DNA from: Spirogloea muscicola
Taxonomy: Eukaryota; Streptophyta; Zygnematophyceae; Spirogloeales; Spirogloeaceae
Assembly (NCBI GenBank): GCA_009602725.1
Contig: WELB01000103.1
Span: 321,954-378,422, forward strand
Direction: 5' to 3'
DNA: 56,469 nucleotides
In this document: positions 1 through 15,988 of the stretch, in pieces
Numbering within the stretch: position 1 is the first letter of the stretch
Layout: the number at the start of each line of letters is the position of its first letter
Made by a program: the position numbers and the translations under genes
Notes under the pieces: generated by a model
Told to the model about the DNA's origin: nothing
The model's input: only the letters and a program-made list of their open reading frames with translations
The model's database searches: none

Positions 1-47
1 GAGCGCGGAGCCGCGGCAGCGGCGGCGGGCGGAGCCCCGAACGAGAG

Positions 48-4302
<4,255 letters not shown>

Positions 4303-4562
4303 GGTGCCATGCTGCCACTCTGTTGTTGTCAAAGAGGAATGATAGGGGGAGGATGACACTTAAGCCATGCACGTGGTCATGCCCGTCATGCACACGTGCC
4401 ATTGATTTGAATATGAATTAAGTGCCAATCGCTAAGTGCAATGGTGCTCAGATTCGGGAGCCTACATGATTGGAGAATTCAGGCACCAAGCAAAGGCACC
4501 AAGCAAGATGGGCGTGTCAAGGCATAGCACAGAGAAGTGCTGTAGGAAGTGGATTGTGTATT

Positions 4563-4664
4563 GAGTGACGGAGGGTCTGAGTGGCCCAGTACACAGGCGA
4601 GCACAGTAACAGATCTACATCACCTGCTGCCAAGCTGACCCGCTCAGTAACCACGAGTCAGCAC
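4563..4664 (+). repeat. SINE-like dispersed repeat, copy 1
   Basis: One of six copies of a repeat of about 100 bases. Shared blocks, in order: TGGAGTGTGTAT-like start, GAGTGATGGAGGGCCTGAG, AAGCACATGGACAGATGTAC, ATCACCTGCTGCTAAGCTGA, and CGCTCAGTAACCACGAGTCA. Other copies are near 16341, 36234, 37317, 42795 and, reversed, 51961. Confidence 0.75.
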
Positions 4665-4880
4665 ATAGAGGTCGCTAACTGATGCCCGAATACCGGATGG
4701 CAATTGACCAGCCCTTCTGCCACCAGCTAAGGCTAAACAAGCTTTCTGGTGCAAAGCATGAGCCTGAGCTCGCTGCAAACAGGCTGACACACAACGCCGC
4801 AGAAATGACGGATAGGCTGCCGGCATGCTCATCTGGGCTGGCAGCAGACCCTCACGTCGCGCATATCCCAAACTTGCTAT
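4665..4880 (+). repeat. Extended homology downstream of SINE-like copy 1
   Basis: This stretch also follows SINE-like copy 5 (42900-43090). Both contain a CCGAATAC block, CCCTTCTGCCACCA, GTGCAAAGCATGAGCC, GAGCTCGCTGC and GGCTGACACAC. A short part (GATGCCCGAATAC) recurs at about 16725. The unit transposed or duplicated at these two loci was therefore larger than the 100-base repeat. No coding sense is visible. 4303-4562 and 4881-5060 show nothing I can name. Confidence 0.6.
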
Positions 4881-5060
4881 GATCTCAGGTAGGATGAAGT
4901 CGAGGACCCTTGCAGCTATAGGTGTCAATGGCGGCTGGTGGGAGGTGATCGCTACAAGTGTAGTCAGAGCGGTTGGAGCGCTCAAGCTTAGCAAAAGTTC
5001 GCAGTCTGCAACATGCCACGCAAGAAGTCATCGCACCCTCCGGACAATCCTAATTCCTGT

Positions 5061-5096
5061 AACCCTCCGGGTTTAGGGTTCAGGGGGTTAGGGTTT
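5061..5096 (+). repeat. Telomere-like tract (TTTAGGG/TTAGGG type)
   Basis: AACCCT, then GGGTTTAGGGTTCAGGG and GGTTAGGGTTT: a short degenerate run of plant-telomere-type units about 400 bases upstream of the VTT gene start. It may act as a telo-box promoter element or be a relic of telomere-repeat insertion. The GC-rich stretch 5180-5490 that follows is probably leader of the next gene. Confidence 0.6.
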
Positions 5097-5491
5097 CCTC
5101 TTCCTCTCCTTCGCCTCGCCCTCACCTTCGCTTCTCTCACTCTCTCACACCCCAGTCCCTCCATCCTCGCCTCCATCGCCCCGCCTAATTCACAGCCCAG
5201 GGCGTGCTGGCAGCCTCGTCGTGCATAATTGGGCTTGCCGGCTCTGTGGCCTCCGCCGCAATCTGCGGCCTCGGCCGCAGCCGACGGTGGTCGCAGTCGC
5301 CGCGCCCCGAGCTCTCGCAGCCCACGTCTTGTCCGAGACGACCCAAGTGCCGCTGCGCCATCACAGAGCTCTGGGAGCTGGCATGACATCGCCCATGTCT
5401 GTCATCCGCCGCTTTCAATGGTAGCGGGGCTCATGAGCTTGCAGCACCGGCAGGCAACAGCGCTCCACGGGCGCCGCCGCTCCTGCCAGAC

Positions 5492-6756
5492 ATGCCCGGC
5501 GGTCCCGCTGGCGACCCCGCGGTCGTGGCCTTCGAGCTCCTCGAGCCCGTCCGCCCGCCGCCGGCCCTGTGGCAGCTCTGGCGCTTCGCCGGCTACTCGC
5601 TCCTCGTCGCGCTGCTCCTTGCTGCCGCCGCGGTACTCGTCCTCGTCGCCGGCCCTGTCTTCCTGCAGCAGGTGAGGAACTGGGTCTGCTCCTGCAATTG
5701 CCACAGCGCCATCTTTATCATATGACTGAGCAGGGACTTGAGGCCACTCACTTATCAAGCACCGATTTTTTGTGGGTCTGCAATGGGCGCAGGTCGTGAT
5801 CCCGCTGCTCGACTGGGAGGCGCGGGTGCTGAGCCGGCCATGGCAGGCGGCGGTCGGCGTGCTCTGCCTGGCGCTCTTCCCGGCGTTCTTGGTGCCATCG
5901 ACGCCCGTCATGTGGCTCCTCGGCGCCACGTTTGGCTACGCAGGCGGCTTCCCCCTCATCATGCTAGGCACGCTGGCCGGCCAGACGCTGCCTTTCTACG
6001 TCGGCCGCCGCTTCCTCCACACCCGCGTTCAGGCGTGGCTGGCCAAGCGGCCCAAGGAGGCCGCAGTCCTTCGCCTCGCCGAGGCTGGCGGGTGGTGGCA
6101 GCAGTTCCGTTTCATCGCCATCCTGCGTGTCTCCCCGTTCCCTTACCCGCTCTTTAACTACGCCGTCACCGCGACACGCATCCCCTACAGTCCCTACATC
6201 GCCGGCTCCATGCTCGGCATGATCCCTGAGGCCTTTTTGACCTTGTACTGGTGAGCAAGCTGGACTAAGGAGGTGCTTGTGTTATTGAGCTCTTGCTCAG
6301 CTCAAAGCAACCATCAAGTCATTCCAGTCTCATCTTTGTCCTGCTATTGTTGCTCTCGGTGGCAGTGGAAAGCTCCTTGCGGACCTCACCCAGCGCAGTG
6401 GGCGGAAGATGACGCCAGTGGAGATTGTGTATGAGTGCGTCGGACTGCTGGTGGCAGTCAGTGTGGCCATCACGGCGACAGTGTATGGCAGGCGCGCGCT
6501 GAAGGAGCTGGAGATGGAGAAAGCGGAGGAGCGCGTCCAGATGTTTGGCGGAGACAGTCACAGCGCCGATGAAGGAAAAACTGCATGGCAGCGGAGTGGT
6601 GACCACTTGGAGGATGCCTTGTCGTCAAAAGCTGTCGCCGGCTGGTTGGAAGACGAAGATAGCTTTCGGATGGCTGTGGAGGTCACGCCATCACTTAGCA
6701 CAAGCCAAGATGCCACAAGTCCTAAGCGTATGTTCTTGGAAGGGCCGACTGACTGA
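5492..6756 (+). CDS. VTT-domain (TVP38/TMEM64, DedA-like) membrane protein, 3 exons
   Basis: VTT (SNARE-associated, DedA-like) proteins are multi-pass membrane proteins of the secretory pathway or plastid. TMEM41B/VMP1-type relatives are lipid scramblases; the biochemical role of the plant TVP38 group is not settled. Exons 5492-5671, 5793-6250 and 6366-6756 give 342 aa. After a short Pro-rich head there is a membrane segment (YSLLVALLLAAAAVLVLV). The VTT core follows: PAFLVPSTPVMWLLGATFGY, GGFPLIMLGTLAGQ, the typical RVSPFPYPLFNYA motif, then PYIAGSMLGMIPE. A C-terminal helix (IVYECVGLLVAVSVAITATV) leads into a charged cytosolic tail. The start is the first ATG in frame of a GC-rich exon. Length, motif order and intron phases fit land-plant TVP38-like proteins. 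Confidence 0.9.
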
Positions 6757-7414
6757 GGCCCAGAGCAGGGCTCTTCAATGCTTGATTCAAGATTTGGGAA
6801 GTCCGGCTTTGCATCTGTTTTGTTGGCTGCAGTCGATCCATTCTTCCAGGGCTGTCATACCATCATAATCAACGAATGACTGTATGCATAGGGGTCCCCA
6901 GCTAACCCCAGAGACCCCACTTAGCTGAAATGAATTTCCACCATTGTAGGTCGGGTCTCACAAGACCTTGTACAACACAAAGTGTCGTCGCTAGATCTAG
7001 TCCAGGTGGCCGTTTTGAGCCGCCTTTGGCTCACCTATACATAGTATGCACCCATGCACCTCACCTGCACAGGGGGAGACTTTTGCAGCTGGATGGCTCC
7101 ATGATCGTTCTACCATGCAGAATGACATGAACAAGCCGCGTAATTAGAGGGTTGCCCAATGCTTAGCTTACAATGAACCGAGTGTCGGTAAGAGTCTGAA
7201 AATGGAGCTCGCCGGCCTCAGCTCCCGCTGATGGCAGTCATCGCGGCGTCCTTACGACGGAGTATGTCTGGCTGGCTTTGGAGCAGCAAATCAAGACACT
7301 ATGATGGTCTGAGAAGCAATTGAGAAGGCCATTTGCAACCGCTAGCCACAAATATGTTATTGATCGTGGGTCAATACGTCCATCCTGCGGGCAGATGTTG
7401 TAAGGGCCTCGACC
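6757..7414. other. Intergenic, no feature recognised
   Basis: About 660 bases after the VTT stop. The first part is presumably its 3' UTR. I see no coding frame, RNA gene or clear repeat. Confidence 0.5.
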
Positions 7415-7449
7415 TTAAACCCTAAACTCTAAAAAGCTAAACCCTAAGC
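7415..7449 (-). repeat. Telomere-like tract
   Basis: TTAAACCCTAAACTCTAAA followed by AGCTAAACCCTAAG: four CCCTAAA-type units with errors. It lies at the left edge of a repeat-rich block. Confidence 0.6.
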
Positions 7450-7493
7450 ACAGCGACCAAGTCAGCAGCGGCTGGGGAAGCGAGAGGCCAAGG

Positions 7494-7790
7494 TCAAGAG
7501 TCGTGCCCGCTACTGCGCCCCCCCCTTTGGAAAGCGACAACTAGTAAGACATTGAGGAGAGAAGGCGCGTGGTGCGTGTGGAATGAGAGGGAGGCCAGAG
7601 CAAGCCAGTACAGTGTGTAAGATAACCAAAATACAACCTTGGACGATGCCCGCCGCTCCAAGGGGGTGGCAACAACATCCAGATGCCTCACTTGCGGCTT
7701 GCTGCGTCTCTGGATGACGGGCATGATATCCGACACCTCCATCGCCAGAGAATACCACCGCAAACAGAACCAAGCATTACGTTTCTACTA
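7494..7790 (-). mobile_element. Decayed retroelement-like fragment (copy C)
   Basis: The minus strand encodes VRHLDVVATPLERRA, followed by a V-V-F stretch. This matches the RR-x-DLVGVPLGGGKRLLMDVVL segment of the longer copy at 38194-39180 and the RRLDVVAEPPERW segment of the copy at 8831-9374. Only this short block is recognisable; the flanks are disrupted. Confidence 0.55.
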
Positions 7791-8830
7791 GGTTGTGGGA
7801 AGTAACAGCCACTCCAATGTTAGGCAATGGCTGTGTGAGGATTAAGCCTTTAAAGAGGGCGTGGGGTCTGGAAGCAACAGCTCTTTCAATCTAAGGCAGT
7901 GGCTGTGAAGGGCCAGCCCAGAGGAATGTACAAGATACTAGTCTCAAAGACGTCAGCAAAAGGTGCTCAATAACCTCGAGTCAGCAAGTGCAGATCAGAA
8001 TAAATAGAGGGCGAAAAAGCGTCGCCCTGACGGAACCCGGAGGCAGCAGCGAAGGCGCGACCTGCACGGAAGTGGACGGCAAATGCTAGGGACGGCTGCA
8101 GGGATATTGCAAAGAGCATCCTGTGAACTTGAGCGAGCGACACGACGGCATTGAAAGCCATTTCGAATTGCATTGACAAGAAAGTGCTAAAACACACGAC
8201 TAAGTTAGTACCACGAAGGATGGTCACTTAGCAAACCCTGGTAAGCAGCTGCAAGTTTGAAAGACTAGCCGCCGCAAGCCCTCTCCTTGACGAAGCCAGA
8301 GCCAGTAGCTAGAAAAGAGAAGAAGGGCTGGCAAAGCCAGCAAAAGAATGGACAATAAACAGAAGCCAAATAAGGCGCCGAAAAGAGAAACTACACAGCT
8401 AGAGCTCAACCAGCTTGCTGATGCAAGGCGTGGGCCAAGGACCGCTGGAGTCAAGGCGCATACAAAGAACAGCACTCCCACAAAATACCTGCGCTAGCAA
8501 GCCGGCAGGGGGCTGGAGGGCAACTTGGGAGAGCCACTTTCTTGTGAAAAGCCAGCCCGAAATGAGTGAGAGGAGGCGCCGCAGTGCGCATGAAATGGAA
8601 GGGAGGCCTAAAAGAGAGAGGGAAGGCCGAAAAGGGGAGAAGGCGCGCGGTGCGCATTAAGTTGAGAGGGAGGCCAATTCTAGCCTTACAAACGTCCTGT
8701 TACGGGCTATGGGCGAGCACTTTCTGCTACGGGGTAATGAGCTAGCTAAGGGGGACACTAATGTCCCCGAGTGAGCACATGCAATTCTGACAAGCTAAGC
8801 TGAGGAGCCGAACCACCACCATGGAAGCCA
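7791..8830. repeat. Block of dispersed repeat modules
   Basis: A mosaic. At 7881-7950 is a hairpin-module copy (GGCAGTGGCTGTGAAGGG, CCAGCCCAGAGGAATGTAC) running into GATACTAGTCTCAAAGACG, which recurs near 36600. At 8226-8300 is a retroelement 3'-end-like stretch (AAAGACTAGCCGCC) shared with 36716-36790. At 8580-8680 is the GCGCGGTGCGCAT...GGGAGGCC module, which recurs near 7565, 16470, 25875 and 31260. No intact gene. Confidence 0.6.
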
Positions 8831-9374
8831 TTAGCCTGGCCTAATGCACGTCCAGCACGCTGGTGTATCGCAAGTGCCTGGGAGCCGCATTCTATAGCAT
8901 GCAACGACGGCTTGCGGGATGCTGGAATGCCCTAAGCTACCCGCCTGACTACGTCGGCGGGCATCGAGATGCAGAGCCAGGCGATGGAGGAGAGAAGACC
9001 ACTTCGTTCCGTAGCCGCCATATATGTCCATGGCGCATGGACGCATGGGCGCATGGGAAGAAGTGGTCGCCCCGGGGGTGGTCATTGCAGTGCCTCTCCT
9101 TCTTCCTCTCCGCATGATGTGTCGCCCAAATTGGCACAGATGGTGTGGGTGCCCCTGGTTGGAAGGCCTTAATGAGAACGACATCAAGGAGGAGACGAGG
9201 CCCACCGCTCCGGGGGTTCCGCAACCACATCCAGACGTCTGATGTAAGGTGGCGACGGGGCCGGAGATGAAGGGCTCGCCCATTGAGGATAGGGGCTAGA
9301 AAAAGCCAGCCCAAAAAAAAATGAACAAAGGACGCGAAGGGACCAGGGGAAGTTACGAAGAACAACAAGCACAA
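8831..9374 (-). mobile_element. Decayed retroelement-like ORF (copy B)
   Basis: Read over two minus-strand frames, this stretch parallels the C-terminal part of the element at 38194-39180. Matching segments: LLLDVVLIKAFQPGAP with LLMDVVLTDSFRTKGP; HAERKKERHCNDHPRGDHFF with VAEQKKLHKYKDHPAGDTFY; GYGTKWSSLLHRLALHLDAR with CYGGRWSSLLSLLASQADQR. Frame changes between the blocks show that it is broken. A hairpin-module copy (about 9269-9340) sits at its upstream side. Confidence 0.65.
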
Positions 9375-9633
9375 AAACGAAGCAGCTACGAAGCACTCAG
9401 TAAGAATAAGGCCTGCCGCGCTTCTGGAGTACCGGCATGATGCCCGGCCATGGAAAGGCCCGATATGGCGCTTCTGTCGCGTATTTTAGGAGCAACTTGA
9501 TGGGCTCCTAGGGAATTCTTAAATTTAATAAGGTTTTCGTGCCCGCAACATATACAAAAGGAAGGCAATGGCTGTTACAGGGAGTGGGGAGTGGTCAAGG
9601 TCGAGAGTCCCAGTGGCTTCCCGGCCCCTTCGT

Positions 9634-9964
9634 GCCTCTTCAGGCCCCGCAGTCGCTGCTTAGCTCGCAATTTGGCCCCTTCGAACCTTGTCAATTCTTT
9701 TCGGGCTGGCTTCTCACAGCCCTTGCCCCATTAGGAGAGCCACTTCTCGTTCACTGTCCATGCTCACTCCGGGCAGGGCTGTTCAGCAGCCGTCGCCCCG
9801 CTTGGCAGGAGGAGAAGTGGCTCTCCTAATGGGGGGCAAGGGCCGTGAAGAAGTGGCTCTCCCGATGGGGGCAAGGGCTGTGAGAAGCCAGCCCGAAAAG
9901 AATTTGACAAGGTTTGAAGGGGCCAAACTACGAGCTAAGCAGCGACTGCGGGGCCTGAAGAGGC
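9634..9964. repeat. Foldback element: long inverted repeat
   Basis: The left arm (9634-9746) and right arm (9850-9964) are near-identical reverse complements of about 113 bases, separated by roughly 100 bases. Both arms carry CAGTCGCTGCTTAGCTCG, the GGGCTGGCTTCTCACAGCCC hairpin core and GGAGAGCCACTTC (or its complement). I count only a handful of mismatches. The right arm ends in sequence shared with 37923 onward. This has the form of a foldback or MITE-like element made from two opposed hairpin modules. Confidence 0.85.
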
Positions 9965-10100
9965 TATGGCAGAACGGGGGAGGATGGACCACTCAGTAGT
10001 AACGAGTGAGGAGCCTCAACTCCGACAGACTAGCTGCCGGAAAGCTATCCCCCTGACGAAAAGCCGGAGACCGCAGCGAGAGCACGGCCAGCACCAATTT
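9960..10100 (+). repeat. Repeat shared with 37923-38025
   Basis: GGCTATGGCAGAACGGGGGA, GGATGGACCACTCAGTAGT, CGAGTGAGGAGCCTCA and CCGACAGACTAGCTGCCGG recur in the same order near 37923. The tail resembles the 3'-end stretches at 8226, 36716 and 38165. It lies immediately upstream of the GC-rich leader of the carboxypeptidase gene. Confidence 0.7.
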
Positions 10101-10478
10101 CCCATTGGAAGTTGGTGGCGCTCTGACGAGACGGGCGCAGGTCAGACCTTGACCATCCCGCCTGCCCCGCCGCCGCCGCCGGGGCGGTGGCGCTGGCGGC
10201 GCCGATTCCAGCACTCGCCCTGCCTGTCAGCGGCGGCGGGCCCACCGCGTCTGGCGGCGGCGCATCGGCGGAGGCCGTCGCCGGCGGGCGCCGGCTCCTC
10301 CTCCAGCGGGACTTGCGGCCGCGCTTCAAGTGAGCCGGGGCGCTCACCTCCTAAGGCTTCCCGCCACTGAAGCGCACCCCGCAGGGCCTTCTGCAGCGGC
10401 AGCGCCGTCGTGAAGGCTTCCTCCGACAACATCTCTACCGTTAGATATCTTTTACTCTTATTGCCTTATGGCTGCTAG

Positions 10479-13400
10479 TCGAGCTCGTCTCACTTGTGGC
10501 CTGCCTGCATGTGGCTGCGGGCGTTGGCGCCGCCAGTGGGACCGAGGTGATCCAGCCCTTTTACCACAGCAACCAGCAGCTGGAGGCATACCTGCTCGAC
10601 TTTAGCAGGCGCTGCGGCCACATCTCGCGCGTCTACAGGTGAGCTGCGTCGCCAGCTGTGGCAGCAATTGACCAGTTCATCATGAATTATGAAGCAGGAC
10701 AGGTCACTGGTGGTAATCAGCAGCTCATCTATCGCTGCTTCCACCTTGCCATGACAGCATTGGCGAGAGCTCCCTCGGAGTGCCCATGGTGAGCTCCAAA
10801 GCTTCTCTTACAGCAATGTGGTTTGCCCCTTCACTTCCCAGCTGGCTGACTAAAGAGACCATGGGCTGAGTAGCTAATTAGCTGAAGGTTACTAGGACTC
10901 TCACCAATCGAGCGCAGAAGAGTGAGCTGCAACTAGTGACGGAAAGTGACAGTATTCGGTGCAAGGGGTCAGAGAGCCCTGTTAGCTACGTGCGAAGGAC
11001 AATTAGAACGACAGTATGACTCGGCGATCTTCAGCACAGAATGTGGCCTGACGACGGCCAGGTGACTAATCTCAGACGCCCCTTTGAGCGAGCAGTGGGC
11101 TGTCGAGATATCTGACAAGCCAAATGAGCCGGAGGCGGAGCCGGCCTTTAAGGTGCAAGCCTTACCTGCAATAGATCCTAAGAAGCTGGAAGGAAGGAAG
11201 GAACGAAGGATTGTATTTCACAAACTTGATACTCTCTGCTCCACTATGCTGCAGGGGTGTAGGGATTTAGCACCGCACCATGTGCTTGCAGGGTGCAGAA
11301 AGAAGCTGCTCAGTAGATTCCTGCTGTGTCTGACACTCCAAGACTTATTATAAGAATGTGTTGAAGGATCACTTGCTCAGCACTCGTTTCTCTTTCCTGC
11401 AGTATGTTGCCAACATGCATGGCGACGAGCCTGTTGGCCGGCAGCTGCTGCTCTATTTTGCAGAGTGGCTCTGCCTGCACTACCTGAAGGACGCCGAGGT
11501 GTGCAGGAGTTCACAGTCAGCCTGGCACTTGAGCAGCTGCAGATGAGGGCACTGGTCTCATCTGCATTAGCTATATCTGAGACTTATTCTTTATGTGATG
11601 CGCCCCAGGTCACGTACTTGGTGCAGAACGTGCGCTTGCACCTTGTGCCATCCGTCAACCCCGACGGCTTCCAGTATCACAAGCGGAATAACTACAACAA
11701 GGTCGATCTGAACAGAGATTTCCCAGATCAGGTGCCGTGAAGACCAACCAGTGTGCAACTTAATGTCCACAGTGCAGCATACAAACAGCAGACTCCATCT
11801 TCACTTGTTCCCCGCCCTTGTTAAGTCAATGAAGAACAAGCTTCCAATACACCCATTCAGACGTTACTTTCAAATTGTACTACATTGGAAGGCCTTGTCG
11901 TGGCGCTTCGCAACGTAAAAGGCATTCAAGAATTACATCAGAGGCACTCTTTGTGCGGGCTGACCTTCTCTGTTGTTGTCACTGCAAGTATGCAAATGAG
12001 CACACAGCGACATCAGGTGCTAACACTCACCTGCAGTTTGTAGAGAAGAACAACGACGAGAGTGAAAGGCAGCCAGAGGTGCAGGCTGTGATGAAGTGGT
12101 CACGCATGCACAACTTCATCGCTGGTCTTGGCTTCCATGAGGTACTTACATGGACCATCATCTCTGGCATGTCCTCCCTAATCTCCCAAAATTATAACCC
12201 CTGAACCCTCAACCCTAATTGAAAATCTAAACCCCAAAACCCAAAACTTCTAAACCCCTTATACTGAAGAATCTACTCCTACACACTAACCCCTAAGAAT
12301 GTTAGTGTACAGGAAGGTCATTTGCTGTCTAGGCCTGTATTACCTTGTCGTTCACTAGTTGCTGGTCAATGACCACTTTTTGGATGTGCTTGACTACTTT
12401 CAACTAGCAAGATATAGTGACATGTGGTGTGTTTGAAGTTCATGCGCTTCCAATAACTCTTCTTATCCTCCTTCGTACCTACACTCGAATTTTAAGAGGA
12501 GATTGTGTATTCCATCCACTTGCTCTTTGAAGAAGGGCAACACGACCAACTTGACAACCCTTGTCAACGTCGCTGGGATAACAAGTTGTATACTTGTCAT
12601 CTTGCAGGGTGCACTGGTTGCCAACTATCCCTGGGATGGCAACCAAGAGAAACTGTAGGCAAGCCATGCCTTGCCAACTTTGTTCCACTTTCTGAAATGT
12701 CTCGACAAGTAGTGATTGTTATAGACCTTACATGTTTAGTGAGTTGTGAGCATTATGTACACTTGCAACAACAAGATGCCCAAGGGTTCTTGGGCTTCTG
12801 TGGGCTTAAGATGACCAGAAGACATTGCTCCAGGTTTTCCAAGCTTCGTCTTTCCTTGCTCCAAACAGGCAACTCAAAGCACAGCCCTCTGCTGACCTCT
12901 ATGCAAGCAGGTCGCAACGCACCTGAGCTTGACCATAGTGGCACTCTGCAGCAATGTGTACTCGGGGTGTCCAGATGACGCCTCATTTCGGATGCTGGCC
13001 TCGGCATATGCTCAAGCACACCCCACCATGGCTGCCAGCACGGAGTTCAAGAATGGTATCACCAATGGAGCAGCATGGTCGTCTCTTTGTCCTTGTCCTT
13101 GCAAGTGCGTTCCAAGCCATCTTCTCCTGTCTGCTACTCGTTGTCATGACGGTGTACTGATTGGAGTACCTTTGTCACCTTTGCTGATGGACTCACAGGT
13201 ATGTGCTGTATGGAGGATATCAGGACTGGGACTACATTGTCAATAGCTGCATGATGGTGACGGTGGAGATGAATGACAAGAAGTGGCCAGACGAGGACGA
13301 GGTAAACTGCTCGCTGCGCTGACCAGCTTCCTCAGCTAGTCTGGATTCACAGCCGTTGAAGTTCCAGCTGCAGGTGTATTTGCGTGCCTCTGCAAGGTCT

Positions 13401-15236
13401 TTGATTGGGTGCCTTCAACGTCCTTCCATCATGTATTGCGCAGTTGTCGAAGTTGTGGCAGGAGCATCGGGCATCATTCCTCGGCGTTCCCCTGATCTTG
13501 GCAAAGGCAGGCATGCTCAACGTTCACTGCAGCAAAGGCTTTCTGTCCCACCTAAAGCAAGTCATTCACAATAAGCAAGTTGCCTCTGCAATTCATTAGG
13601 TCAGGGGTCAGAGAAGTTTGACATAGGAAAGGCCTGGGAACCGTATAAATCCTCTCAGGGATTGGAAATCAGATTGCAGCAATGTTTGGGCAATGGTGGC
13701 TGGCATTTGAGCTGGTAATCCACTGCCTTGTGTTATCAGTCAGGCGTCCATGGGAAGGTGGTCTGTGCAGCCTCGCATAAGCCACTTCCGGCGTATGTGG
13801 ACGTGAAGGGCATCAATCACACGGTTCTTAGCATTCTCCGAAGATACACAAATGCCATGCTAAGTTACACATAGACTGCATATTGCAGTAAGTAATATCC
13901 GACGTCAAAGCTGCTTAAGAAACTGGCTACCAATGAGTTATGATCAATTTATGCTTACCTGGTTCTGGTGTAGGTGCAAGCAAGGGGCCTCTTTGGAGAC
14001 TTCTATCGCATCCTGCCACCTGGAGTATATGAAGGTAGTCCCTCATTTGCCTTCCATCTTCAGACACAAGAGCTACCTGAGAGAAAGTCACATACTCTGC
14101 AGGTCTATAAGTGGTCTCCAGTGTGCTGCAATTTGATTTGCTATTCGAGGTCGCTGTGCAGTGACAGTCAGCATGAGCGGTTACAAGACGGCCTCCACAG
14201 TTGTAATGGTCCTCGCTACTGCGCCTACTGGGTTGCACTTTGCCTTGGAACCAGAGGCCAAAGGGGGGCCGCAGCTCTCGGCAGCATCGCGCCTCTGGGG
14301 CAAGCGGCATGGGAAGGAGCCCAAGGAGAGGCCAAGTAGGTCCAAGTTACAGCAGACCATCATGGACATCCCCAAAACGGTCCAGGACGCCACAGGAGCG
14401 TGGATGCAGGCCACACATGGAGACTCTGGCGTGGGGCGTCAGACCAAGGACAGAGAAAAGGAGGAAAGGTCTGTGCAGGAACGTCTGCCTGCCTCTGTGG
14501 CAAGTGAGGGCAATGCAGAGGGGAAGTGGATAGAGAGGGGGAACGGCAATGGAGATCAGGAGACCGTCAGTCTGGTAGAGATGGAGCTCGATGCGGTAGG
14601 CAGAGAAAACAAGGTCAATGGCACTCGCTTGGCCAGGCAGAAGCGTACCTGGGACTCGTCAGAGGGACCATTTGCGCAGGACGACCCGAGTGCAACTGAC
14701 AGCCATGACCACAGGACAAGGAGCAAGGTGAGCAGCAGCGAATGTGTCCTTATTGACCAGGATGCCTTAAGTCCAGGACTGCACTTCTGCAGAGAATACC
14801 TGCAGATTTTGGTTACTCATGCGCAGTGGGGTTGTGCCAGATGGGCGGGTCCGAAGTGGGTGAGGGTGTGATTGCGATGGCCGACCTGGAGAGCGATGAG
14901 GCGCTGCAGGAACTCGTGGACAAGCTGACGAATGTGAAGGTGCACCGGGCTGGGAGGCCAAAGCAGAGGAGCGAAGAGGAGGGCAGGTCGAGTCAAAGCC
15001 GGAAGCTCGGAGGTGGTCAACTGCTCAGCAGTGCAGGCAGCCACGACCAGCAAGCACTTTCTGATGAGGCCACGGCGACCTGGTGGTCACAGGTGCGTGC
15101 TCTTGTCTGGCCTCTGGAGAAGGTGAGTGGGCTTTGGGGGTGGGCTCTGGCAGCTCTCCTGGCACTGCTGGTCATGCCGTTGCTACGGCGTCGCCGTGTA
15201 CATCGCAATCGAGAGGTGGCCGACAGGAGAAGATAG
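10479..15236 (+). CDS. SOL1: M14 metallocarboxypeptidase D-like (SOL1-type), membrane-anchored
   Basis: Carboxypeptidase D-type enzymes trim C-terminal Lys/Arg from peptides in the secretory pathway; plant SOL1 matures CLE peptides. Exons: 10479-10638, 10758-10788, 11096-11152, 11403-11498, 11609-11731, 12037-12141, 12608-12654, 12952-13077, 13199-13301, 13444-13510, 13744-13823, 13974-14034, 14162-14727, 14841-15236. Catalytic features: zinc ligands in NMHGDEPVG and in [15 protein letters not shown]; substrate-binding NPDG and LNRDFPD; the catalytic Glu in [11 protein letters not shown] transthyretin-like domain follows (GVHGKVV to [13 protein letters not shown]), then a long polar tail and a membrane helix [18 protein letters not shown] with a basic end. 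The true N-terminus is not settled: the signal-peptide-like stretch ([17 protein letters not shown]) has no in-frame ATG. A first exon probably lies in the GC-rich island 10160-10330. The intron after 13510 starts with GC. Confidence 0.88.
12195..12300 (-). repeat. Telomere-like tract inside carboxypeptidase intron
   Basis: Scattered AACCCT, AACCCTAA, TAAACCCC and CTAACCCCTAA units over about 100 bases, in the intron after 12141. It is more degenerate than the other tracts. Confidence 0.5.
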
Positions 15237-15988
15237 GGAACCTTGGCTGGCAAGATATGATGCCTACCTTGCTGAACCAATCACACATTGTTCTCAAATT
15301 CTTGACGTTCTTACTTGGAACTGATGGTGGGCATTCCATTATCTCGTATTGCTGCTACTGCAAGCTGCTCGTCTGGCTGCGGTCTGAGATGCAATCCAAG
15401 AGTGAAACTATTATGCCACAAGTAGTGTAATCATAGCCTACATCAGGGCTTGGCGGGCTTGAAATGGGGGAAAGGCGGGGAACTCCCGATCATGCCCCCC
15501 CAAAGGTCTAAGCATTCTTCATCCCCATGGCCAGGTCGAAGGAATGAAATTCGTCTGTGCTATTGCATGTTGGCACTCCGGAAGAGGCCATGCTGGCTAA
15601 GCGCATAATGTGGCGGCGGGGTGCGTCGGATCTCTAGGATGTGCAGTAGTGCGCTCGGGATGACTTGAGAACGCTCATGGAAGTGATGGTGGATGGGCTA
15701 TGAGTCTGAGCGGCTGACAAGCATATTCTACTGGCGGATTCAATGGTAGCTGGGTGCAATGAGGTCAATCAGGGATGCCTTCTACTGACGCAGCTGGAGG
15801 AGTTGGGCGAGCTAGGGACCTCAACGGTGCAAGAGTGCATGTTGGGGCGAGGAATCTGCTGCTCGCACAAATACAAACAGCCTTCTCTTGACTATACGCC
15901 TCTCGTTTACTGTTAGGTAGGGCAGGACCTCCACAAGTAGCAGTCACGCTCTCGTGCCCATACAGTCAGTCCAGCAATCAGCAGCTCC
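15237..15988. other. Intergenic, no feature recognised
   Basis: The 3' flank of the carboxypeptidase gene. No coding frame with family resemblance and no clear repeat. Confidence 0.45.
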
